From: Candidatus Zixiibacteriota bacterium
Lineage (GTDB): Bacteria > SM23-81
Length of the DNA stretch: 22,252 nt
NCBI GenBank assembly: GCA_030628225.1
Contig: DAOVRJ010000004.1
Coordinates: 1-22,252, forward strand
Reading direction: 5' to 3'
Shown piece after piece: positions 14,407 through 22,231 of the stretch. Position numbers and translations under genes: made by a program. Positions within the stretch are counted from its first letter, which is position 1. Every line of letters starts with the position of its first letter. Below the pieces are notes generated by a model. That model saw only the letters and a program-made list of their open reading frames with translations. It was not told where the DNA came from and did no database searches.

Positions 14407-15891
14407 ATGTCTACAAGCAGAGTAGATCGCAAATTTATGAAGCTTGCCATCGAGGAGATGTCGGGGTCGCGCTCCGAGCATTCTCATAAGGCTGATCCTC
14501 TAGTAGGAGCTGTTCTTGTTAGTGCAAAAGGTAATGAGTTGGCTCAAGCTGGTAGGGGAAGTCTTCGAGTTGGGAATCACGCCGAATATCTCGTCATTGA
14601 AAGATTATCAGGCGATAAAAATCTCGAGGGTTCGACACTTTATATTACCCTTGAACCTTGCACCAGCCGAGGAGAAGGGAAAAAGCCTTGCGTTGAATGG
14701 ATTGTGAAAGCCCGTATAGGACGCGTTGTAATTGGCATACCGGATCCTAATCCAGAGATCCATGGGCACGGAATAACGTATCTGCTTGATCAGAACGTAG
14801 ATGTTGACTTCTTTGATCAAGATCTGAGAGAGCAAATCCGGCGTGAGAACCAAGATTTTATCGATCATTACATGGATTTGAGCGAAGAAAAGCAATTGCA
14901 AGAGGAATTTGAAGGTTCCTCAGAACGAGAGCAAGAGCCTGTCTTAAGTGCGACTGTGGATGATTTCTCATGGGATGCTATTCAAGAGTACATTGATATT
15001 CGTGGTAAACACTTTAGCAAGCCATCGCCTGAGCTGTGGAGCTTCTTTCATAAAAACGGTTTCCTATCTATTCATCCCAAAAGACGTACATACGTCCCCA
15101 CCATAGCCGGTCTTTTACTCTTTGGAGAGAGTCCTGAAGACTTCCTAGTTCAAAGTAAGCTCAAGTTAGAAGCGGAGATCGGAGGAAAGCTTATCCTTGA
15201 AGATGTTGCGGGACCACTTCCTTGCTTGCCTGAAAAGATAGAAGAGTTTTTCAGCAAGAATATGAGGACTTATACTGAAATTAAGGGTTTTAAGAGAGAA
15301 GCAGTTACTGAATATCCTTTGGAGGCGTTGCGAGAGGCCGTAATAAATGCTATTGTTCACAGGGATTATACAGCAGGAGCTCGGGTGCTCATTCAAATGA
15401 CTCCTAAAAGTATTATCATTAAAAGCCCTGGATATCTCCTTCGACCATTGACTCTTGATCAAATCCGGAAATGCGATGCGCCTCCTTATAGTAGGAATCC
15501 TCGGATTGCTGAGACATTTAATATGATGAATCTGATGGAAGAGAGGGGGCGTGGTTTAAAGAACATGCGCGATCTGCTTGTAAAACATGGACTCAGACCA
15601 CCAAGATTTGATTATGAAAGCGGATATTTTGTTGTGACCTTCTTTGGACAAGAACTTGCTCCAGGGGTCATTCGGATTCCATCAGAGTTAATGGCCAAAC
15701 TTAACAATCGCCAGCAGGAATTAATCGATTTAGTACGTAATCGAGGAAGAATTACCAGTGCTGAATGTGCCGAGAGATTTAAAGTAAGCATAGATACTGC
15801 AAAGCGGGATTTAAAGAAACTTGTGGAGCTTGGCATATTAGAAAAAAGAGGTCTCGGTCCAGCTACATTTTATGCTTTAATCGGTGCATAA
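14407..15891 (+). CDS. Deaminase-GHKL ATPase-winged helix fusion (RecG-like/AlbA_2-type regulator with AlbA_2 replaced by a CDA/RibD-like deaminase)
   Basis: A 494-residue cytoplasmic multidomain protein. Residues 8-130 are a zinc-dependent deaminase of the RibD/CDA superfamily: DPLVGAVLVS, the HAE motif (His58-Ala-Glu60), TLYITLEPC (Cys85) and KPC (Cys95), so all three zinc ligands and the catalytic Glu are present. A charged linker (about 140-180) follows. Residues about 180-410 match the C-terminal half of RecG-like/AlbA_2 regulators: TIAGLLLFGESP, then the HATPase_c_4 signature YPLEALREAVINAIVHRDY (303-321, N-box Glu310/Asn314) and ERGRGLKNM. Residues about 433-490 are a DeoR-like winged helix (GRITSAECAERFKVS, TAKRDLKKLVELGIL). 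The usual N-terminal AlbA_2 (Schlafen-like) domain is absent. The start is ATG 14407 with AGGAG 11 bases upstream. A role in nucleotide-linked regulation or defence is inference. Its stop codon is formed by the second unit of an 11-bp tandem repeat. Confidence 0.88.
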   Translation: MSTSRVDRKFMKLAIEEMSGSRSEHSHKADPLVGAVLVSAKGNELAQAGRGSLRVGNHAEYLVIERLSGDKNLEGSTLYITLEPCTSRGEGKKPCVEWIVKARIGRVVIGIPDPNPEIHGHGITYLLDQNVDVDFFDQDLREQIRRENQDFIDHYMDLSEEKQLQEEFEGSSEREQEPVLSATVDDFSWDAIQEYIDIRGKHFSKPSPELWSFFHKNGFLSIHPKRRTYVPTIAGLLLFGESPEDFLVQSKLKLEAEIGGKLILEDVAGPLPCLPEKIEEFFSKNMRTYTEIKGFKREAVTEYPLEALREAVINAIVHRDYTAGARVLIQMTPKSIIIKSPGYLLRPLTLDQIRKCDAPPYSRNPRIAETFNMMNLMEERGRGLKNMRDLLVKHGLRPPRFDYESGYFVVTFFGQELAPGVIRIPSELMAKLNNRQQELIDLVRNRGRITSAECAERFKVSIDTAKRDLKKLVELGILEKRGLGPATFYALIGA

Positions 15892-15975
15892 TCGGTGCAT
15901 AATCGGTGCATGACCGGATATAATCGGTGCATAATCGGGTCATAATTGGGACATAATTGGGACATCACTCGGACA
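15878..15975 (+). repeat. 11-bp tandem repeat overlapping the 3' end of the deaminase fusion gene
   Basis: Nine adjoining units: TAATCGGTGCA at 15878, 15889, 15900 and 15921; a 10-bp variant TGACCGGATA at 15911; TAATCGGGTCA at 15932; TAATTGGGACA at 15943 and 15954; and TCACTCGGACA at 15965. The first unit encodes the last residues (IGA) and the TAA stop is the first triplet of unit 2. Units diverge gradually from left to right. The period is not a multiple of three. Confidence 0.92.
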
Positions 15976-16209
15976 GAATCGTTGAAGGATCATGGGGAAA
16001 AATGTAATAAGCATGGTAATAACCCAGCGGTGATCGTTGGACTGCTGAACGGATTCTGCACTTAATTGTCCATCAGCGAGCGTAGATTTAATGTGGTGGT
16101 GATGGTGCTGATGGGGTGAGGTAAGGATGACAGCAATTGCTTACATTACGATCTGCTTTGTTTTCCGTTCCTCTTGACAAATTTCCCCTTTCACTCTCCC
16201 CTTTCCCAT
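15976..16209 (+). other. Non-coding stretch before the promoter
   Basis: No convincing gene, RNA or repeat is seen here. It contains a short low-complexity run (GTGGTGGTGATGGTGCTGATGG near 16093) and a second TTGACA near 16173 without a matching -10 box. A frame opening at ATG 16137 has no ribosome site and runs out of frame through the protease remnant, so it is not called. Confidence 0.5.
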
Positions 16210-16238
16210 TTGACAAACCGATGAAAATTTGTTATAAT
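16210..16238 (+). promoter_or_regulatory. Consensus sigma70-type promoter
   Basis: TTGACA (16210-16215), a 17-bp AT-rich spacer and TATAAT (16233-16238) give an exact match to the housekeeping promoter consensus. It lies just upstream of the first protease remnant and about 470 bases before the arylsulfotransferase gene, reading toward both. The expected start point is near 16245. Confidence 0.75.
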
Positions 16239-16266
16239 AAAAAACTTAACCAACTAATGGTTTTAA

Positions 16267-16644
16267 CAGCTCTTCGGCCTTGTTCTCCTCTCCTGCTCCC
16301 GGCCGCCAGCGCCATCAGGTCCAGAGCCCTCTCGGTTTCCGGTGCTCGAAGAATCGATTCCGGCAGAAGAGTATGTCGATCTGAACACGGTTCTGATGGA
16401 GTCGACTTTTCGGCTTCAAGGTGTCACGGCGCAAGATTCAGTGCTCATTGGAACGGTGTTCATCTTTGATATCCCATGTCAGGGGTGTCCGAGCAAAGTA
16501 ATTCTGGTTGCCTCCGCTCATCTGCTGGACAGTATGGTAACCGACCGGGCGTTGTTGAGTCTCAGGAATAAGAAATGGGATGGGAGATGGGAGGAGCACC
16601 CGTGGTGGATTGAGGTCTGCCACGATGGAAGGCAGACATTATGA
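16267..16644 (+). pseudogene. Trypsin-like lipoprotein remnant, copy 1 (N-terminal part only)
   Basis: This is closely related in DNA and protein to the gene after the arylsulfotransferase. The frame from 16267 reads QLFGLVLLSCSRPPAP (a lipobox-like LLSC), then EEYVDLNTVLMESTFRLQG, DSVLIGTVFIFD, VILVASAHLLDSM (the trypsin-like His region) and EEHPWWIEV, then stops at TGA 16642-16644. It lacks a start codon: TAA 16264-16266 closes the frame, and the only nearby ATG (16257) is in another frame. The whole second half, including the catalytic Ser region, is also missing. It is transcribed in principle from the consensus promoter just upstream. Confidence 0.75.
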
Positions 16645-16711
16645 GGCGTTTTACTGGATGATGCGCGTACTAGAAGCTCTCGTGGATGCGTTACTGGATG
16701 GAGAATAGAGA

Positions 16712-18034
16712 ATGAAAGCACCCGGTAGCCAATATGGATTTGTGATATCGCTTTTGTTTGGTCTCATGCTCCTGTTCGTTTCGACGGATGTGTCAGCGCA
16801 GCAGGCTGATTCTTTACAGACGCGGGATTGGGAGAGACAGCTGGAAAGACTGCTTGCCGTACCTTATGTTGGGCTCTCGGAGACGGAGGTGGATGAGCGG
16901 GACACGAGCGTCACTCGTTATCGAGAGGACAAGAGTTATTACGGTTATAACTTCTATTGCACCCGAGGTTCGAGCAAAGCGACGTTGATGGATATGAATG
17001 GTCATGTGGTGCATCAGTGGTGTTTTGACTTCGATGAGGAGAAGTGCCATTGTAAACTGGCCATTTTATTGGACAAGGGCGATCTGTTCGGGATTTCGAA
17101 CAACAAGAAGGTGTTCTTACTGAACTGGGACTCGGAGCTTATCTGGGAGAAGCAGCTTCGAGCCCATCATGATATGTCGCAGGCTTCCGATGGCTCATTT
17201 TTTGTTCTCACGCGGGAGATGAAAGAACACCGTGGTTCGAAGGTCATATTTGATAACATTATACATTTGTCACCGGACGGAGAGGTGCTGGACCAGTGGT
17301 CTTCTTATGATCACTTAGAGGAGTTCGGGGAAAAGCTGGATACGCGATCGTTTTTAGATGTGATACTGGATAGCATCGACGCTGGTCAATCACAGGAAGA
17401 CGGAGATAAGAAGCCAATTTCAAAAGACATAAAGAGTGTACGTATCGACAATCCTTTAAGAGACTTGGATTATTTTCACATGAACACCATGCATTTGCTT
17501 CCTGCCACAGAGCTGGGAGAGCGAGATTCGCGATTTCGCGAGGGTAACTTGCTGGTTTGCTTTCGCAACGTAAATCAAATTGCTGTTTTAGAAAGGGACA
17601 CGTATCGCGTCCTGTGGGCTTGGGGTGAAGGTGAACTTCAGTGGCCTCATGATCCGACGATGTTGGACAATGGCCACATCTTGATTTTTGACAATGGGAT
17701 CGAACGCCAATATTCCAGGATCCTGGAGCTCGATCCAGAAACAGAGACCATCGCATGGGAGTATACCGATAAACCGCCAGAGAATTTTTATTCCCCCAAG
17801 CAGGGTTCGGCCCAGAGGCTGCCCAATGGAAACACGCTGATATGTGCAAGTGGAAATGGTCGTGTTTTTGAGGTAGATCCAACGGGTAGAAAGGTGTGGG
17901 TGTGGTCAAACCCTGACACACACCGAAACCATCCGGAAATCATTTTCAGGATGAGGCGCTTGCCCCCAGCTTTTGTCGACAGGCTGCTTGATAAGGCCGA
18001 GGATCTGAAACATAGTATCAACGAGCAGAGGTGA
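16712..18034 (+). CDS. Arylsulfotransferase (ASST) family exported protein
   Basis: A 440-residue protein with a Sec signal peptide (residues 1-30, LLFGLMLLFVSTDVSAQQ). The mature part shows the beta-propeller of ASST-family proteins: YNFYCTRGSSKATLMDMNGH, VVHQWCF, LLDKGDLFGIS, LRAHHDMSQASDGSFFVL, DYFHMNTMHLLP (the conserved His region), LLVCFRNVNQIAVLE, VLWAWGEGELQWPHDPTMLD, NGHILIFDNG, ERQYSRILELDPETE, and LPNGNTLICASGNGRVFEVD near the end. Bacterial ASSTs move sulfate between phenols in the periplasm. Many FCB-type relatives of this kind are of unknown substrate, so activity is uncertain. It starts at ATG 16712 with GGAG eight or nine bases upstream. It is flanked on both sides by decayed copies of a trypsin-like lipoprotein gene. 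Confidence 0.82.
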   Translation: MKAPGSQYGFVISLLFGLMLLFVSTDVSAQQADSLQTRDWERQLERLLAVPYVGLSETEVDERDTSVTRYREDKSYYGYNFYCTRGSSKATLMDMNGHVVHQWCFDFDEEKCHCKLAILLDKGDLFGISNNKKVFLLNWDSELIWEKQLRAHHDMSQASDGSFFVLTREMKEHRGSKVIFDNIIHLSPDGEVLDQWSSYDHLEEFGEKLDTRSFLDVILDSIDAGQSQEDGDKKPISKDIKSVRIDNPLRDLDYFHMNTMHLLPATELGERDSRFREGNLLVCFRNVNQIAVLERDTYRVLWAWGEGELQWPHDPTMLDNGHILIFDNGIERQYSRILELDPETETIAWEYTDKPPENFYSPKQGSAQRLPNGNTLICASGNGRVFEVDPTGRKVWVWSNPDTHRNHPEIIFRMRRLPPAFVDRLLDKAEDLKHSINEQR

Positions 18035-18063
18035 TGTGCCTCCGCGGTTCGTATGGCTATGCA

Positions 18064-18756
18064 ATGGGACGAATCCATGACAGTGTGCTCTGGCCCTCGG
18101 TGATTCTGCTCTTTTTCACTCTTCCCCTCTGCTGCTGTTCAAGGCCGCCAGCGCCGGGGCCTGAGCCCTCTCGATTCCCGGTGGTCGAAGCCACGGTTCC
18201 GGCGGAAGAGTATGTCGATCTGAACGCGGTTCTGATGGAGTCGACTTTTCGGCTTCAAGGTATCACAGTGCAAGATTCAGTGCTCATTGGAACGGTGTTC
18301 ATCTTTGATCTACCATGTCAGGGCGATCCAGATAAGGTGGTGTTAGTCACTTCCCACCATTTCTTGGACAGCTTACGAGGTGACCGGGCGCTGCTTGGTC
18401 TCAGAAGAAAGGCGGTCGATGGAACATGGGCAGAACACCCTTGGTGGATAGAGATTCGCCGCCATATGCGTCCCGCTACCAGATTTCACGGAGATACCGC
18501 TACGCTCTATCGAATTGTTGGCCGATGAGGGAACCTTCCAGAAATACGAGATTCACCCAGGGGATGAGCTGATGTGTCTGGGGTATTCATCGGTGAACGG
18601 GGTACACGGCCGCGGAGGGTTTCCCATATTGCCGGACTGCTCAGCAAACAGTGGTTCGCAGACAAGGATGAGAAACAGCCCCTGAAGGTGGCGGAGGTGG
18701 TTCACGCTCACTTCATCGGGGAAACCGTTAATAAACTGCTGCCAGAGAATCGTTAA
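18064..18756 (+). pseudogene. Trypsin-like serine protease lipoprotein, copy 2, broken by frameshifts and deletions
   Basis: Frame 1 from ATG 18064 gives a lipoprotein signal (VILLFFTLPLCCCS), EEYVDLNAVLMESTFRLQG, DSVLIGTVFIFD, VVLVTSHHFLDSL (trypsin-like His region) and EEHPWWIEIR-like AEHPWWIEIR. Near 18458 the homology moves to another frame: AAICVPLPDFTEIPL, IELLADEGTFQKYEIHPGDE, LMCLGYS and GGFPIL. Near 18627 it moves again: HIAGLLSKQWFADKDEKQPL and [20 protein letters not shown], to TAA 18754-18756. The expected GNSGGP segment with the catalytic Ser is absent, as is the stretch around the first frame change. So at least two deletion/frameshift events have killed the gene. Copy 1 upstream keeps the DGRQTL segment that copy 2 lacks, so the two decayed independently. 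Confidence 0.78.
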
Positions 18757-18782
18757 CCCAACAGGCAAAGAAGGAGGAATCT

Positions 18783-19940
18783 ATGCGAGACGTTGCCATC
18801 ATCGGTGTGGGGATGAATAAATGGGGCGAGCTGTGGGAGAAGTCCATGCGCGACATTTACGTGGAAGCGGCTCTTCTGGCCATCGAGGATGCCGGTGTGG
18901 ATCACATCGACTCCATGTACGTGGGCTGTATGACCAGCGGCCTCTTCGTGGGCCAGGAGCACTTAGGCTCTCTCATGGCCGACTATCTGAACGTGACACC
19001 CATTCCAGCCACGCGGATCGAATCGGCCTGCGCGTCGGGAGGGGTGGCCCTGCGCCACGGATTCATAGAGGTGGGATCGGGAATGAGCGACATCGTTCTG
19101 GTGGGTGGTGTGGAGAAGATGTGCGATGTGGGTGGTGGTGAGGCCACCTATGCCCTGTCCACGGCCGCCGACCAGGAATACGAGTGCTACCAGGGCGTCA
19201 CTTTTCCGGGACTGTATGCTTTGATGGCCCATCGCCACATGCACCTTCACGGCACCACCCAGGAGCAGTTAGCTCATGTGGCCGTTAAAAATCACGATCA
19301 CGGCTCAATGAATCCTCTGGCCCAGTATCCCTTCAAGGTCACCCTGGAGCAGGTGCTGAGCTCAGTGATGATCGCCGATCCCCTGAGAATTCTGGACTGC
19401 TCACCGATCACCGACGGAGCGGCCGCAGCCATCCTCTGTCCCCTGGAGATGGCCAAGAAGTTCACCAAGAAGCCCGTTGTCCAGATCATCGGCTCGGGAC
19501 AGGCCACGGACACCATCGCTTTGCATACCCGAGAGGATATGAGCTGGCTGGGGGCCACGGCCAGGGCCGCCGAGGTTGCCTATAAGATGGCCGGCGTGGG
19601 TCCCGACGACCTTGATTTGGTTGAGGCACACGACTGCTTTACCATCGCCGAGATCTGCGTCATCGAGGCCCTGGGATTGGTGGATAGGGGTCAGGGTGGA
19701 AAGGCGGCCGAGAGCGGTCTCACCGCTCTGGGAGGTAAGATCCCGGTGAACGTCAGCGGTGGTTTGAAGGCCAAGGGGCATCCCGTGGGTGCCACCGGGG
19801 TGGCCCAGGTCGTGGAGATGGTCGAGCAGCTCCGCGGCGAGGTGGGAGAGCGGCAGGTAGAGGGGGCGCGGGTAGGCCTGACCCAGACCATGGGAGGCAC
19901 CGGAGGCAGCACGGCGGTGCATATCTTTCGGCGAGTGTAG
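18783..19940 (+). CDS. Thiolase-family acetyl/acyl-CoA acyltransferase (archaeal/SCP-x-like type)
   Basis: A 385-residue thiolase of the lipid-transfer/archaeal acetyl-CoA C-acetyltransferase type. The N-terminal [15 protein letters not shown] starts the first fold. The nucleophile is Cys83 in ESACASGG, the histidines are His283 in [10 protein letters not shown] and His333 in [14 protein letters not shown], and the end is [14 protein letters not shown], where the second Cys of classical degradative thiolases is not present in the usual CxG form, as is common in this subgroup. It condenses or cleaves acyl-CoAs and normally works in a complex with a DUF35 zinc-ribbon/OB-fold protein, which is encoded 69 bases downstream. 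The start is ATG 18783 with AAGGAGGAATCT directly before it. GC content is clearly higher than that of the genes upstream. Confidence 0.9.
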   Translation: MRDVAIIGVGMNKWGELWEKSMRDIYVEAALLAIEDAGVDHIDSMYVGCMTSGLFVGQEHLGSLMADYLNVTPIPATRIESACASGGVALRHGFIEVGSGMSDIVLVGGVEKMCDVGGGEATYALSTAADQEYECYQGVTFPGLYALMAHRHMHLHGTTQEQLAHVAVKNHDHGSMNPLAQYPFKVTLEQVLSSVMIADPLRILDCSPITDGAAAAILCPLEMAKKFTKKPVVQIIGSGQATDTIALHTREDMSWLGATARAAEVAYKMAGVGPDDLDLVEAHDCFTIAEICVIEALGLVDRGQGGKAAESGLTALGGKIPVNVSGGLKAKGHPVGATGVAQVVEMVEQLRGEVGERQVEGARVGLTQTMGGTGGSTAVHIFRRV

Positions 19941-20009
19941 CCGGAGAGAAAAACCCCTCAGGAATTGGTAAAAACTATTGCGCGACGAACAACTTTCAAG
20001 GAGGATGCA

Positions 20010-20411
20010 TTGTCCACATCGGCAAGATATTGGCGGGGGATCCCCCAGCGTTACCGGCTGGAGGCTAACAAATGCAAGAAGTGTGGTCAGACGAGTTTTC
20101 CGCCGCGGTTGGTCTGCCCCGCCTGCGGATCCCGTGAGTTTGAGGCGACGAAATTACCTCAAACCGGAACGCTGCTAACCTACACAGTTATCCGCGTGGC
20201 GCCCAGTCAGTTCGTCGACGAAGCTCCCTACGCCGTGGGAGTTGTGGAGTTGGACGGAGGCACCAGGATCACCAGCCAGATCACCGACTGTTCCCTGGAT
20301 GCCATTCGGATCGGGCAGAAGATGAAGGTGGAGTTTCGTCGGATTCGGGCAGAAGGCCTGTCGGGCATCATCTGTTACGGTTACAAGTGTGCTCCGGTGG
20401 CCGTTCAATAG
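20010..20411 (+). CDS. DUF35 zinc-ribbon/OB-fold partner protein of the thiolase
   Basis: A 133-residue protein of the OB-fold nucleic-acid-binding/acyl-CoA-associated DUF35 family. Residues 8-18 (WRGIPQRYRLE) form the usual N-terminal helix. The rubredoxin-like zinc ribbon has CKKC (22-25) and CPAC (36-39). The OB fold follows, with TGTLLTYTVIRVAP, APYAVGVVELDGGTRITSQI and a GQKMKVEFRR strand. In archaea and many bacteria this protein bridges a thiolase and a partner enzyme and helps hold acyl-CoA. The start is TTG 20010, with AAGGAGG (19998-20004) five bases upstream; a longer in-frame TTG at 19965 has no ribosome site. The gene lies between the thiolase and the carboxyltransferase with short gaps, so it belongs to the same operon. 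Confidence 0.9.
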   Translation: MSTSARYWRGIPQRYRLEANKCKKCGQTSFPPRLVCPACGSREFEATKLPQTGTLLTYTVIRVAPSQFVDEAPYAVGVVELDGGTRITSQITDCSLDAIRIGQKMKVEFRRIRAEGLSGIICYGYKCAPVAVQ

Positions 20412-20435
20412 CGGACCGGTAAGGGGAGATATGGG

Positions 20436-22043
20436 ATGTTTCGTATTGAGAGCAAGGTGGACACCAAAAGCAGCACGTTCAAGAAAAACCGCCAGCACAA
20501 CCTGAAGCTGGTGGAACAGTTCAAGGAACGGTTGGAGGAGGCTAGCAAGGGAGGTCCGCCGCCGGCCCGCAAGAGGCACAAGGACCGTGGCAAGCTCACG
20601 GCGCGGGAGCGGCTGGACCGGCTTTTCGACCCGGACACGCCCTTTTTGGAGCTCAGCGCCCTGGCCGCTTACCGGATGTATGACGATGGGTTCCCCGGTG
20701 CCGGGATGATCACCGGGGTGGGGGTGGTGCACGGCCGGGAGGTGTTGGTGGTGGCCAACGATGCCACGGTCAAAGGTGGAACCTACGTGCCCATGACCAT
20801 CAAGAAGCACGTGCGCGCCCAGGAGCTGGCTCTGGAGAACCGCCTGCCCTGCGTCTACCTGGTGGACTCCGGGGGCATCTTTCTGCCGCTGCAGGTGGGC
20901 ACCTTTCCGGACAAGGAGCACTTCAGCCGGATCTTTTACAACCAGGCCCGGCTTTCCGCCCGAAACATACCCCAGATCTCGGTGGTCATGGGCTCATGCA
21001 CCGCCGGGGGGGCCTATGTGCCGGCCATGAGCGACGAGACGGTCATCGTCCGGCAGCAGGGCACCATCTTCATCGGCGGCCCGCCCCTGGTCAAGGCAGC
21101 CACCGGGGAGGTGGTGACTGCCGAGGAGCTGGGCGGCGCCGACGTGCACTGTCGCACTTCCGGGGTGAGCGATCACTACGCCCAGAACGACGAACATGCC
21201 TTACAAATCTGCCGCAACATCGTCCAGAATCTGAACACTCCCCGGAAATTCGAGCTGGAGATAACCGAACCTAGGGATCCCCACTACGATCCCGAGGAGA
21301 TTTACGGGATCCTACCCGCGGATCTGCGCAAGTCCCTCGACATGCGCGAGATCATCGCCCGGTTGGTGGACGGCAGCGAGTTTCACGAGTTCAAGGAGCT
21401 GTACGGGCCCACCATCGTCACCGGCTTCGCCCGCATAATGGGCTTTCCGGTGGGCATTTTGGCCAACAACGGCGTGCTCTTCTCGGAGAGCTCCGTCAAG
21501 GGAGCCCATTTCGTGGAGCTGTGCGCCGTGCGCAAGATCCCGCTGATCTTTCTGCAGAACATCACCGGTTTCATCGTGGGCAAACAATACGAGCACGGGG
21601 GCATCGCCAAGGACGGGGCCAAGCTGGTCCACGCCGTGGCCAATGCCGATGTGCCCAAGTTCACCGTCATCGTGGGTGGGTCTTATGGGGCGGGCAACTA
21701 CGGGATGTGCGGACGGGCCTATGGTCCCCGGCTTCTGTGGATGTGGCCCAATGCCAGGATCTGCGTCATGGGCGGCGAGCAGGCGGCCAACGTTCTGTTG
21801 ACCGTGAAGCTTGGTCAGTTGAAGAGAAAGGGTCAGACCATGACCCCGCAGGAGCAGGAGAAATTCAAGGCCCCCATCCTGAAGAAGTACGATCAGGAGA
21901 GCAGCGCCTATTTCAGCACCGCCCGTCTGTGGGACGATGGCATCCTGGATCCTTTGGACACCAGGATGGCCCTGGGTCTGGGTATCTCCATGTCGTTGAA
22001 TGCGCCGATCCCGGAGCACAGGTTTGGCGTGTTTCGGATGTAG
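20436..22043 (+). CDS. mccB: Acyl-CoA carboxylase carboxyltransferase subunit (methylcrotonyl-CoA carboxylase beta type)
   Basis: A 535-residue carboxyltransferase that transfers CO2 from biotin to an acyl-CoA. N-terminal crotonase-like half: [92 protein letters not shown] and [17 protein letters not shown], all typical of the methylcrotonyl-CoA type (MccB/MCCC2) rather than the propionyl-CoA type. C-terminal half: [40 protein letters not shown] and [18 protein letters not shown]. The length matches the family. No biotin carboxylase/BCCP gene is in the window; it is expected nearby. With the thiolase/DUF35 pair this suggests leucine or branched isoprenoid acyl-CoA breakdown. The start is ATG 20436 with GGGGAG upstream. 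The assignment to MCC rather than geranyl-CoA carboxylase is not certain. Confidence 0.88.
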   Translation: MFRIESKVDTKSSTFKKNRQHNLKLVEQFKERLEEASKGGPPPARKRHKDRGKLTARERLDRLFDPDTPFLELSALAAYRMYDDGFPGAGMITGVGVVHGREVLVVANDATVKGGTYVPMTIKKHVRAQELALENRLPCVYLVDSGGIFLPLQVGTFPDKEHFSRIFYNQARLSARNIPQISVVMGSCTAGGAYVPAMSDETVIVRQQGTIFIGGPPLVKAATGEVVTAEELGGADVHCRTSGVSDHYAQNDEHALQICRNIVQNLNTPRKFELEITEPRDPHYDPEEIYGILPADLRKSLDMREIIARLVDGSEFHEFKELYGPTIVTGFARIMGFPVGILANNGVLFSESSVKGAHFVELCAVRKIPLIFLQNITGFIVGKQYEHGGIAKDGAKLVHAVANADVPKFTVIVGGSYGAGNYGMCGRAYGPRLLWMWPNARICVMGGEQAANVLLTVKLGQLKRKGQTMTPQEQEKFKAPILKKYDQESSAYFSTARLWDDGILDPLDTRMALGLGISMSLNAPIPEHRFGVFRM

Positions 22044-22073
22044 GATGGATCGTGATTCGTGAATAAAAAGAGA

Positions 22074-22197
22074 GGATTCAAGGATCCAAGGATTCGAGGG
22101 TTCAAGGGTAAAAACCTTCCCGAATCCTGACTGTATTCAAAGGGGAGGCGTACGGGGTTCACTTGAATCCTGGAACCCTTGACCCCTTGAACCCTGG
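22074..22197 (+). repeat. Degenerate direct and inverted GGATTCAAGG/GGGTTCAAGG repeats
   Basis: On the left (22074-22108) the units GGATTCAAGG, GGATCCAAGG, GGATTCGAGG and GGGTTCAAGG follow each other. On the right (22163-22197) CTTGAATCCTGG, AACCCTTGACC and CCTTGAACCCTGG are the same motif in reverse orientation. The two halves could form a long imperfect hairpin. They lie just after the carboxyltransferase stop. They resemble the ATCCAG/GGATC units at 13548-13577. Confidence 0.65.
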
Positions 22198-22213
22198 GGT
22201 GGTGGGGGCTGGA

Positions 22214-22231
22214 AGGGGGATGTTTCCCCCT
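22214..22231 (+). terminator. G/C-rich perfect hairpin near the right edge, possible terminator
   Basis: AGGGGGA (22214-22220) pairs perfectly with TCCCCCT (22225-22231) across a TGTT loop. No T-run follows, so it is only a possible transcription end or structural element. It sits about 170 bases after the carboxyltransferase gene. Confidence 0.35.

Noticed and set aside
15878-15975. CRISPR array or classic phase-variation tract
   Set aside because: The 11-bp units are contiguous with no spacers, and changing the number of whole units beyond the second does not move the stop codon.
16137-16469. 110-codon frame starting at ATG 16137
   Set aside because: It has no ribosome site, crosses the promoter, and overlaps the protease remnant in a different frame, encoding a biased peptide.
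19401-22019. Long antisense ORFs in the thiolase and carboxyltransferase genes
   Set aside because: These are typical mirror frames of high-GC genes, with no domain-like motifs and no ribosome sites; the + frames match known families in full.
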